Below, one piece after another: positions 31,699-38,992 of a stretch of DNA of 44,074 bases. The position numbers were made by a program, and so were the translations under genes. The notes under the pieces were generated by a model. It did not search any database, was not told where the DNA came from, and saw only the letters and a program-made list of their open reading frames with translations. Each line of letters begins with the position of its first letter. Position 1 is the stretch's first letter. This DNA comes from Clostridiales bacterium (lineage in GTDB: Bacteria > Bacillota > Clostridia > Oscillospirales > Butyricicoccaceae): positions 415 to 44,488 of the forward strand of contig JAHZFK010000023.1 of assembly GCA_019421385.1 (NCBI GenBank), written 5' to 3'.

Positions 31699-32712
31699 AT
31701 GCAGCAAAAAAATGCAAGAAAAATCGCAGTTTCCCTGATTTTGACCCTTGCGATGCTGGTTTCCGCGCAGGCGGCCGAGATTTCCTCCCTTATCCCAATC
31801 GGCCATACGGTCGGCATTCAGATGAGTGCCGAGGGCGTGCTGGTCGTGCGGCTGGATGATGTGCAGACAGCAGACGGAGCAGTCTGCCCTGCGCGGGAGG
31901 CAGGTGTGCAAGAAGGAGATCTGATCGTAGGGGCCAACGGAGCACAAATCAGCGCCAACGATGATCTGCAAAAACAGATCGCGCTTTCCGGTGGGCAACC
32001 GGTGGAGCTGACGCTCGAAAGTGACGGCAGCAGCCGTACCGTGACCGTGACGCCGTGCGCGGATGAGGACGGTGTATACCGCATTGGTGTGCTCGCGCGT
32101 GATGGCATGGCTGGTATCGGTACGCTGACCTATGTCGATCCAGAAACCGGCGCATATGGTTCGCTCGGACATGGTATCTGCGACAACGAAACCGGTGTGC
32201 TGATCCCGCTGCGAGACGGCAGCCTGATTGAGTCATCGGTCGGCTCGGTGCAGCGTGGTGAGGTTGGTGAACCGGGTGCATTGCAGGGCGAGTTTGACTC
32301 GGACAATGCGATCGGCACCGTGGACGAAAACACAGAAAGCGGTATCTTCGGCACACTGACCGACAGCTCGATCTATTCGTCGCTGGAATCCGTTCCGGTA
32401 GCTTCGGCGGATGAGATCGAGGTGGGTGAGGCGGAAATCCTGACCAATGTCGAGGGTGATGTGGTCGAAAAGTATTCTGTGCAGGTGGAAAAAATTTATC
32501 CGGAGGACGATGAGTATGGGCGCGGTATGATGCTGCGCGTGACCGACCCAGAGCTGATTGAAAAGACGGGCGGCATCGTGCAGGGTATGTCCGGTTCGCC
32601 TGTTCTGCAAAACGGCAAGCTGATCGGTGCGGTGACACATGTGCTGGTCAACGACCCGACCTGCGGTTATGCGATCGGTATTGAACGAATGATTGAGGAA
32701 ATGGAAAACTAA
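31699..32712 (+). CDS. spoIVB: Stage IV sporulation serine peptidase SpoIVB
   Basis: The 337-residue protein has a signal peptide or anchor (residues 8-26), a PDZ domain (about 45-120) and an S55 serine-peptidase domain. His158 in GSLGHGICD and the serine in GMSGSPV (298-300) are the expected catalytic residues, and AVTHVLVNDPTCGYAI is the closing signature. Made in the forespore, SpoIVB cleaves SpoIVFA across the intermembrane space and so triggers sigma-K. It lies directly before spo0A, as in B. subtilis. The RBS is GCGGAGGTG. A CATAGTA near 31675 resembles a sigma-G -10, but no fitting -35 is visible. Confidence 0.96.
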   Translation: MQQKNARKIAVSLILTLAMLVSAQAAEISSLIPIGHTVGIQMSAEGVLVVRLDDVQTADGAVCPAREAGVQEGDLIVGANGAQISANDDLQKQIALSGGQPVELTLESDGSSRTVTVTPCADEDGVYRIGVLARDGMAGIGTLTYVDPETGAYGSLGHGICDNETGVLIPLRDGSLIESSVGSVQRGEVGEPGALQGEFDSDNAIGTVDENTESGIFGTLTDSSIYSSLESVPVASADEIEVGEAEILTNVEGDVVEKYSVQVEKIYPEDDEYGRGMMLRVTDPELIEKTGGIVQGMSGSPVLQNGKLIGAVTHVLVNDPTCGYAIGIERMIEEMEN

Positions 32713-32730
32713 TCGGAAAAAATTGTAATT

Positions 32731-32757
32731 TGTCGAATTTTGTCGAATGCTGTCGAA
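32731..32757 (+). promoter_or_regulatory. Three tandem Spo0A boxes before spo0A
   Basis: Three perfect TGTCGAA heptamers start at 32731, 32741 and 32751, in exact 10-bp phase on one face of the helix. This is the 0A-box consensus, so Spo0A~P very likely controls its own gene. Confidence 0.9.
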
Positions 32758-32787
32758 CAAAATATATGCCGGATTTCGATATTTTCC

Positions 32788-32816
32788 TTGAAGTATTTGG
32801 CATTATATGGTAAATT
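32788..32816 (+). promoter_or_regulatory. Promoter of spo0A
   Basis: TTGAAG and TAAATT are 17 bp apart, about 31 bp downstream of the 0A boxes. A sigma-H-like alternative (CGGATTT at about 32770 and GAAG near 32790) is weaker. Confidence 0.55.
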
Positions 32817-32867
32817 AGTGACAAGAAAGAGAGACGACTAATTTTTCGGAAAGCTGGTATAGACATC

Positions 32868-33629
32868 ATGGAACAGAAAATCCGGGTATTGCTCGCGGAC
32901 GACGACAGCGAATTTTGCGCACGTATGGCAGCGGCGCTTGAAAAAGCCGACGACATGGAACTGGTTGGAATGGCAGAGGATGGCGGAAAGGCTCTTGCAG
33001 CCATGCAGGAGCTGCGGCCGGATCTGCTCATCATTGATCTGGTGCTGCCGGTGATGGACGGCATTTCGGTCATCAGCCGCCTGCGCAGTCAGGAACAGAA
33101 CAAAACGGCGGTGGTGGTGCTTTCCGCCTTTGCCAGTCCGCAGGCCGGTGCGGAATGCACGGCGCTGGGCGTGGATATGTTTCTGCGCAAGCCGATGGAA
33201 GCTGAGCGGGTGTGTGAACGCATTCGCCTGTGGCGCGCGGGAAAGCAGGAGGAAGCCCCGTCGGGGGAAGGGAAAGCGCTCGAGGTGCGCGTGACTGAGG
33301 TGATCCATCAGGTTGGCGTGCCGGCGCATATCAAGGGCTATCAGTATTTGCGGGAAGCGATCATGATGGCGGTCAATGATATGGAAGCGGTGAGCGCAAT
33401 CACGAAAGTGCTTTATCCCTCCATCGCCAAGAAATTCAAAACCACTTCTTCGCGTGTTGAGCGTGCCATCCGTCATGCTATCGAAGTGGCGTGGGACCGC
33501 GGCGATATCGAAACGCTGCAAAGCTATTTCGGTTATACGGTCTCGGGCGTCAAGGGAAAACCGACCAATTCCGAATTTATCTCGATGATTGCCGACCGGC
33601 TGCGGCTGCAAATGCGGTTCGGCGCGTAA
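32868..33629 (+). CDS. spo0A: Sporulation master regulator Spo0A
   Basis: The 253-residue response regulator has an N-terminal receiver with the acidic pocket D11-D12, phospho-acceptor Asp57 (LIIDLVLPVMDG), Ser86 and Lys108. The C-terminal Spo0A DNA-binding domain includes TEVIHQVGVPAHIKGYQYLR and the recognition helix region SRVERAIRHAIEVAWDRGD. Phosphorylated Spo0A binds TGTCGAA boxes and starts sporulation. Three such boxes stand before its own gene and likely ones at the vanW-like promoter. The ribosome site is weak (AAAGCTGG), as for a tightly set regulator. Confidence 0.98.
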   Translation: MEQKIRVLLADDDSEFCARMAAALEKADDMELVGMAEDGGKALAAMQELRPDLLIIDLVLPVMDGISVISRLRSQEQNKTAVVVLSAFASPQAGAECTALGVDMFLRKPMEAERVCERIRLWRAGKQEEAPSGEGKALEVRVTEVIHQVGVPAHIKGYQYLREAIMMAVNDMEAVSAITKVLYPSIAKKFKTTSSRVERAIRHAIEVAWDRGDIETLQSYFGYTVSGVKGKPTNSEFISMIADRLRLQMRFGA

Positions 33630-33644
33630 ACAACCAAGGAACAG

Positions 33645-33676
33645 GGGACGGGGCGAAATGCTCCGTCCCTTATTTT
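33645..33676 (+). terminator. Terminator of spo0A
   Basis: GGGACGGGGC/GCTCCGTCCC with one G-T pair and a 5-nt loop is followed by TTATTTTG. Confidence 0.85.
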
Positions 33677-33679
33677 GTC

Positions 33680-33708
33680 TGGAAATATGCGCAGTTATAG
33701 GATATAAT
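33680..33708 (+). promoter_or_regulatory. Promoter of the polA operon
   Basis: A perfect TATAAT (33703-33708) has a weak TGGAAA box 17 bp upstream. Confidence 0.55.
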
Positions 33709-33749
33709 AAATCTAAGCAGAAATTTGCAGAAAAATGGAGAATGATTGC

Positions 33750-36383
33750 ATGAAAATCATGGTGATCGACGGCAACAGCATTTTGAACCGCGCGTTTTAT
33801 GGTGTGCGGCAGCTTTCCAACCACGAGGGACTGCCGACCAATGCGGTTTATGGCTTTCTTGCCACACTATTTAAATTGCAGGACGATGAAAAACCCGACC
33901 GCACAGTCGTTTGTTTTGACGTGCGGGAAAAGACCTTCCGGCATTTGAAATTCGATTCCTATAAGGCTACGCGCAAGGGGATGCCGGATGAGCTGGCGGC
34001 GCAGCTGCCCGTGGTGAAAGACGTGCTGGACGCGATGGGACTGACGCGCTGCGAGCTGCCCGGCTATGAGGCGGACGACCTGATCGGCACGATCAGCCGC
34101 CGCGCGGAGGAGCACGGTGACCAGTGCGTGGTCGTTACGGGCGACCGCGACAGCTTACAGCTGGTCGGCAGCGGCACGACTGTACGGCTCGTGACCACCA
34201 AAATGGGGCAGACCACCTACGACAGCTATGATACCGAGAAATTCCGTGAAAAATACGGTTTCGATCCGATTTACCTCATCGAACTCAAGGCGCTGATGGG
34301 CGATTCGTCAGATAACATTCCGGGTGTGCCGGGCATTGGGGAAAAGACCGCGATGCAGCTGCTGCACGACTTTGGTTCGCTCGATGGTGTATATGCACAT
34401 CTGGACGATGCACGCATCAAAAAAGGCGCGCGCACCAAGCTGGAGGCGGGCGAACAGTCCGCACGGGACAGCTATTGGCTGGCGACGATCGACCGGAACG
34501 CACCGCTCGAGCTGAATGTGGAAAACCTGCCAGAAGCTCAGCCTGACGAAGCGGCGCTCTATGATCTGTTGACACGGCTGGAATTTAAGAATTTTATCAA
34601 ACGGCTGAATTTGAGCGGCGAACAGGCTGCACCGCGGCTGCCGGAGGTGCAGGTGCAGCGTGTGACGCAGGCGGCGGAAGCGTTTGCTCTGCTCGATGCG
34701 CTGACCGCGAGCGACCAGGTTTTTGCCGTGCTGGGTGAGACGCTGCGCGCGGCTTGCCTGCTGGATGGAGAAACAGCGTCTGTACTGTTTGCGGACGATT
34801 TTTCGGAAAGCGAGTGGGACGACCTGCTGCGTCGCCTGTTCGACGGCTCGATCGAACTGGTGCTGCACGACGCCAAGCCGGTTGCGGCTGCGCTGCTGAC
34901 GCGCGGCATTGCGCCGGATGGCATCCGGTTTGATACCTGCATTGCGGCGTATGTGCTCGATCCGACGCAGTCGGGGTATGATTTGCCGCGTGTGGCGCTG
35001 GCCTACTGCAACACCGAACTGCCTGCACTGGATTTGGATGATCCGTCGGCGGTTTCGCCGCTCGGCGGGCAAGACGCGACCGCTGCGGCTTGTGCGCAGC
35101 ATACGGTAGCCGTTCGTGCGATTTACGCGGAGGCGGCAGAGCAGATCGAACAGCTCGGCATGAGAAAACTGTATTATGAGATCGAACTGCCGCTGCTGCG
35201 TGTGCTGGCGGAGATGGAGGTGCTCGGCTGTGCGGTCGAGCCGGACGCGCTGCGTGCTTTCGGAGATAAGCAGGATGCGCGTATCCGCGAATTGACTCAG
35301 CAGATCTATCACGACGCGGACGGAGAGTTCAACATCAACAGTCCCAAGCAGCTCGGCGAGGTGCTGTTTGAAAAGCTGCACCTGCCCGCGCCGAAAAAGA
35401 CAAAAACCGGCTATTCGACCAATGTGGAGGTGCTGGAGCGCATCGCAGACGATCACCCGATCGTGCCGCGCATTCTGGAGTACCGGCAGCTGAGCAAACT
35501 CAAGAGCACCTATGTCGAGGGGCTTCTCAAGGTCATCAGCCCCAAGGACGGCCGCATCCACACGCATTTCCAGCAGACTGTCACCGCGACCGGCCGCCTG
35601 TCCTCGACTGATCCCAATTTGCAGAATATCCCGGTGCGTACCGAGTTGGGGCGTGAACTGCGCCGCATGTTTGTCGCGCCGGATGACGACCATGTGCTGA
35701 TCGACGCAGACTATTCGCAGATCGAGCTGCGTGTGCTCGCGCATATCTCACAGGACGCGCATATGATCGAAGCGTTCCGCTCGGGGCAGGACATTCATGC
35801 TGCGACCGCAGCCAAGGTCTATCATGTGCCGCTCGAGGAGGTCACGCCGCAGATGCGCTCCTCCTGCAAGGCGGTCAACTTCGGTATCGTGTACGGCATT
35901 TCGGATTTTTCGCTGGCGCAGGATATCGGCGTGACCCGCAAGGAAGCGGGCGAGTTCATCCGCACTTATTTGGCCACTTATCCGGGTGTTGCCAAATATA
36001 TGGACGACATCAAGGCGAGCGCCAAAGAAAACGGATATGTGACCACGCTGTTTGGTCGCCGCCGTGCATTACCCGAACTGCAAAGCCGCAATTTCAACAT
36101 CCGCTCGTTTGGCGAGCGTGTGGCAATGAACACGCCTATCCAGGGCACGGCGGCGGATATCATCAAAATTGCGATGATTCGCGTGCGCGATCGTCTGCTG
36201 CGCGAGGGATTGGAAAGCCGCCTGATTTTGCAGGTGCACGACGAGCTGATTCTGGAAGCGCCCAAATCCGAGCAGGGGACTGCCATGCAGCTGCTGCGTG
36301 AGGAGATGGAAGCGGCGTTCGCAATGGATGCGCCGCTGGTCGCGGAAGCCAAGGCGGGACACAGCTGGTACGATACAAAATAA
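33750..36383 (+). CDS. polA: DNA polymerase I
   Basis: The 877-residue protein has a 5'-3' exonuclease domain (1-~290; VIDGNSILNRAFYG, then SDNIPGVPGIGEKTA). A 3'-5' exonuclease-like domain (~300-480) follows, then the polymerase domain with motif A DYSQIELRVLAHIS, motif B RSSCKAVNFGIVYG and motif C QVHDELILE. The DxE of exonuclease motif I is replaced by LGE (FAVLGET) and the later aspartate is also absent, so proofreading is probably lost, as in Bacillus PolA. ATG 33750 is chosen because GGAG lies 8 bp upstream; ATG 33735 is possible. Four more genes follow closely. Confidence 0.97.
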   Translation: MKIMVIDGNSILNRAFYGVRQLSNHEGLPTNAVYGFLATLFKLQDDEKPDRTVVCFDVREKTFRHLKFDSYKATRKGMPDELAAQLPVVKDVLDAMGLTRCELPGYEADDLIGTISRRAEEHGDQCVVVTGDRDSLQLVGSGTTVRLVTTKMGQTTYDSYDTEKFREKYGFDPIYLIELKALMGDSSDNIPGVPGIGEKTAMQLLHDFGSLDGVYAHLDDARIKKGARTKLEAGEQSARDSYWLATIDRNAPLELNVENLPEAQPDEAALYDLLTRLEFKNFIKRLNLSGEQAAPRLPEVQVQRVTQAAEAFALLDALTASDQVFAVLGETLRAACLLDGETASVLFADDFSESEWDDLLRRLFDGSIELVLHDAKPVAAALLTRGIAPDGIRFDTCIAAYVLDPTQSGYDLPRVALAYCNTELPALDLDDPSAVSPLGGQDATAAACAQHTVAVRAIYAEAAEQIEQLGMRKLYYEIELPLLRVLAEMEVLGCAVEPDALRAFGDKQDARIRELTQQIYHDADGEFNINSPKQLGEVLFEKLHLPAPKKTKTGYSTNVEVLERIADDHPIVPRILEYRQLSKLKSTYVEGLLKVISPKDGRIHTHFQQTVTATGRLSSTDPNLQNIPVRTELGRELRRMFVAPDDDHVLIDADYSQIELRVLAHISQDAHMIEAFRSGQDIHAATAAKVYHVPLEEVTPQMRSSCKAVNFGIVYGISDFSLAQDIGVTRKEAGEFIRTYLATYPGVAKYMDDIKASAKENGYVTTLFGRRRALPELQSRNFNIRSFGERVAMNTPIQGTAADIIKIAMIRVRDRLLREGLESRLILQVHDELILEAPKSEQGTAMQLLREEMEAAFAMDAPLVAEAKAGHSWYDTK

Positions 36384-36411
36384 ATTTGTTGGAACCTTTG
36401 GGAGCATTGCT

Positions 36412-36843
36412 ATGGATCACATTATTTTCATCTGCACGGGCAACACCTGCCGGTCTCCGATGGCGGAGGGCTTGTTCCGTGCGCATGGCGGCGAGCAGGA
36501 AACGGGACTTGCCGCCGCATCTGCCGGGCTGTTTACACAGGACGGCCTGCCTGCGTCGGACAACGCGGTGACAGCAGCAAAGGAACTTGGCGCGGATATT
36601 TCCGCACACCGTTCACGTGTGCTGACGCATGATATGGCGCAAAGCGCGCGCTATCTGGTCTGCATGACGGGTGCCCATTACGACCGCGTGTGCGAATTGT
36701 TCCCGGACTGCGCGGACAAGGTGTTCACGCTGACCCAGCGCGACGTGTCCGACCCGTTTGGCGGCGACCTTGAGACCTACCGCCGCGCGGCGGCTGAGAT
36801 TGACGCGGGTGTGCGCAGCATCATCGGGAGACTGAGCGCATGA
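36412..36843 (+). CDS. ywlE: Low-molecular-weight phosphatase, probable protein arginine phosphatase (YwlE-like)
   Basis: The 143-residue protein has the P-loop CTGNTCRS (Cys8-Arg14) and the general acid in DVSDPFGG. The Thr12 in the loop, where tyrosine phosphatases usually have Ile or Leu, matches Thr11 of B. subtilis YwlE, which gives phospho-arginine specificity. VFTLTQRDVSDPFGG and the spacing to the end also fit YwlE. It would reverse McsB-type arginine marks that send proteins to ClpCP; no mcsB is in the window. The start has GGGAG upstream. Its stop overlaps the rimI start (ATGA). Confidence 0.82.
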   Translation: MDHIIFICTGNTCRSPMAEGLFRAHGGEQETGLAAASAGLFTQDGLPASDNAVTAAKELGADISAHRSRVLTHDMAQSARYLVCMTGAHYDRVCELFPDCADKVFTLTQRDVSDPFGGDLETYRRAAAEIDAGVRSIIGRLSA

Positions 36844-37274
36844 CGATCGTGCCGATGGCGGAGCGCCATCTGACAGCGCTAGCAGCAATCGAACACGCGT
36901 GCTTTCACGCGCCGTGGAGCGAAAAAATGCTGCGGGAAGAGCTTGGCAAAGGGATTTTTCTGGTGGCCGAGCGGGACGGGCAAGCCGTCGGCTATGTCGG
37001 CTGCCAGACCGTGCTGGACGAAGGGTACATCACCAATGTCGCGGTGTCGCCGGACTGCCGCAGACAGGGCATCGCCCGCACGCTGATTGCGGAACTGACT
37101 GACGAGGCGCGTGCGCAGGCACTGGCATTTGTCACGCTCGAAGTGCGTGCATCCAATGTGCCCGCGATTGCGCTGTATGAGGGCGCAGGCTTCGTTCGTG
37201 TTGGTGTGCGCAAAAATTTTTACACCGCGCCAACTGAGGACGCGGTGCTGATGACGCTGTTCCTGAAGGAGTGA
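36840..37274 (+). CDS. rimI: Ribosomal protein bS18 alanine N-acetyltransferase RimI
   Basis: This 144-residue GNAT enzyme has YITNVAVSPDCRRQGIARTL as the acetyl-CoA-binding block and VRASNVPAIALYEGAGFVRV as the following helix-strand signature. RimI acetylates the N-terminus of S18 and sits next to tsaD in many genomes. It overlaps the phosphatase gene by 4 bp and the next gene begins right after, so translation is probably coupled along the operon. Confidence 0.9.
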   Translation: MTIVPMAERHLTALAAIEHACFHAPWSEKMLREELGKGIFLVAERDGQAVGYVGCQTVLDEGYITNVAVSPDCRRQGIARTLIAELTDEARAQALAFVTLEVRASNVPAIALYEGAGFVRVGVRKNFYTAPTEDAVLMTLFLKE

Positions 37275-37279
37275 CACGC

Positions 37280-37726
37280 ATGGAGATCCGGTTTGTCGAT
37301 GCGGAAAACGCAGATTTTCTATCGCTTGTGCAGCAGTTGGACGAGTATTATTTCGAGGTTGTCGGCGAGGTACACCGCCGTTATGCGAAATACAACGACC
37401 CGCACCTGCTGGATGCGCGTATGGTGGCCTACATGGATGGAAAGGCGGCAGGCTGCGGTGCGTGGAAAAAAATCGACGCGGAAACCGCGGAAATCAAGCG
37501 CATTTTCGTTTCTCCGGATTGTCGGCGGCAGGGTATTGCCAGTGCGCTGATTGGGGCATTGGAGCGGGATGTTGCCGCGCACGGTTACGCGCGCGCGATT
37601 CTGGAGACCGCGCGCACGACCGACGATTCGGCGGCGCTGTATCATAAACTGGGTTTCCGCGAAATAGCCTATTACGGCAGCCCTGCGGGCGCGGAAAACT
37701 GCAGGTGTTTTGAAAAAATGCTATAA
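37280..37726 (+). CDS. GNAT-family N-acetyltransferase
   Basis: The 148-residue protein has KRIFVSPDCRRQGIASALI as its acetyl-CoA loop and ALYHKLGFREIAYYG as the C-terminal block. The substrate is unknown. The SPDCRRQGIA motif is shared with RimI, but the rest differs clearly, so this is not a recent tandem duplicate. ATG 37280 is chosen with GAAGGAG 9 bp upstream; a GTG at 37271 overlaps the rimI stop. Confidence 0.85.
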   Translation: MEIRFVDAENADFLSLVQQLDEYYFEVVGEVHRRYAKYNDPHLLDARMVAYMDGKAAGCGAWKKIDAETAEIKRIFVSPDCRRQGIASALIGALERDVAAHGYARAILETARTTDDSAALYHKLGFREIAYYGSPAGAENCRCFEKML

Positions 37727-37752
37727 AGAACGATTCGGATTTGGGTGAAAGC

Positions 37753-38778
37753 ATGAGAATATTGGCAATCGAGTCCTCCTGCGATGAGACGGCGGCGGCC
37801 GTCATCGAGGACGGACGAAACATCCTTTCCAGTGTGGTGGATACGCAGATCGAAACGCACGCGCTGTATGGCGGTGTCGTGCCGGAGATCGCGTCGCGCC
37901 GCCACATGGAGGCGGTCGTGCGCGTGACCGAGCAGGCGCTGTCGGACGCCAAGATGGACAAGCATGAGGTGGACGCGGTCGCGGCGACCTGCGCGCCGGG
38001 ATTGATCGGCGCGCTGCTTGTCGGCGCAAACTTCGGCAAGTCGCTGGCCTTTGCACTGGATAAGCCCTTTATCCCGGTGCACCATATTCGCGGGCATATC
38101 GCGGCGACTTATCTGGCGTATCCCGACCTCAAGCCACCGTTTTTGACGCTCATTGCGTCGGGCGGACATAGTGAAATCGTCATGGTGCGCGATTATACGG
38201 ATTTTGATATCCTCGGCGGTACGCGGGACGACGCGGCGGGCGAGGCGTTCGATAAGGTCGCGCGTGTGCTCGGTGTTGGTTATCCGGGTGGGCCGAAAAT
38301 CGACAAGCTCGCGCAGGAGGGCGATCCGACACGCTACAAGCTGCCGGATTCGCACATCAAGGATGCGCCGCTCGATTTTTCGTTCTCCGGACTCAAAACA
38401 GCGGTCATCAACCTTGCGCACAATGCTGAGCAGAAGGGCGAGGCGATCAACAAAAACGATTTGGCAGCATCGTTCTGCGCGGCGGTCGTGCGCACGCTGG
38501 TGCCGCGGCTGGAGCAGGCGGTCCATCAGACGCACGCGCGGCGCGTGGTATGCGCGGGCGGTGTTGCGGCAAACTCTTTCCTGCGCGCCGCGCTCGGCGA
38601 GATGGCAAAGCGCACGCATACCCAGCTGTATCTGCCGCCGCTGAACCTGTGCGGTGACAATGCCGCAATGATCGGCAGTCAGGCGTATTTTGAGTATCTT
38701 GCAGGCAACACGGGTACGACCTTGCAAAATGCTTTCGCCACTGCGGAGATCGGTGAGAATATTTGTGAAAAGCGATAG
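37753..38778 (+). CDS. tsaD: tRNA N6-adenosine threonylcarbamoyltransferase TsaD
   Basis: The 341-residue ASKHA-fold protein transfers threonylcarbamoyl to A37 of ANN-decoding tRNAs, together with TsaB and TsaE. IESSCDETAAAV opens it. The metal histidines are in VHHIRGHIAA, and VPEIASRRHMEAV, FSFSGLKTAV and CAGGVAANSFLRAAL complete the family set. ATG 37753 is preferred over an upstream TTG at 37741. tsaB and tsaE are not in the window; relatives often have them next to rimI-tsaD. Confidence 0.97.
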   Translation: MRILAIESSCDETAAAVIEDGRNILSSVVDTQIETHALYGGVVPEIASRRHMEAVVRVTEQALSDAKMDKHEVDAVAATCAPGLIGALLVGANFGKSLAFALDKPFIPVHHIRGHIAATYLAYPDLKPPFLTLIASGGHSEIVMVRDYTDFDILGGTRDDAAGEAFDKVARVLGVGYPGGPKIDKLAQEGDPTRYKLPDSHIKDAPLDFSFSGLKTAVINLAHNAEQKGEAINKNDLAASFCAAVVRTLVPRLEQAVHQTHARRVVCAGGVAANSFLRAALGEMAKRTHTQLYLPPLNLCGDNAAMIGSQAYFEYLAGNTGTTLQNAFATAEIGENICEKR

Positions 38779-38818
38779 GGGAAAAGGGCTTTTCAAAACA
38801 GGCATATTGTTGTAAAAT

Positions 38819-38863
38819 AGAAGTGGTTTTTGCACTGCAAAGGCCACTTCTGTTTTGTTTTTG
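38819..38863 (+). terminator. Terminator after tsaD
   Basis: AGAAGTGG/CCACTTCT encloses a 17-nt loop with its own TGCA repeat and is followed by GTTTTGTTTTT. A TAAAAT with a weak TTTTCA 17 bp upstream (38790-38818) could be a promoter for aconitase. Confidence 0.7.
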
Positions 38864-38992
38864 GGCACGGCGTGTTTTGCGCGCCGTGGAGAAGGCTGTG
38901 GAAGCCGCAACCGCCTGTCCCTGCATCGGGATGGGGCGCGGGGCGCAGAAAGCGCTGCGCGTGTGGGACATAAAGGAGCGAAGGAAACACAA
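38864..38992 (+). promoter_or_regulatory. GC-rich, structured leader before aconitase
   Basis: Four local hairpins follow each other: CACGGCG/CGCCGTG (38866-38888), GGCT/AGCC (38894-38906), an 8-bp stem with two G-T pairs (38914-38935), and GCGCAG/CTGCGC (38943-38960). Then comes the Shine-Dalgarno of the aconitase gene. No known riboswitch family is recognised. Confidence 0.4.

Noticed and set aside
38864..38992. N-terminal extension of aconitase to 38855 or a tRNA in this gap
   Set aside because: The extension lies in hairpin-rich DNA without a ribosome site and has no match to the family start. No T-arm (GGTTCGA) or CCA end is present for a tRNA.
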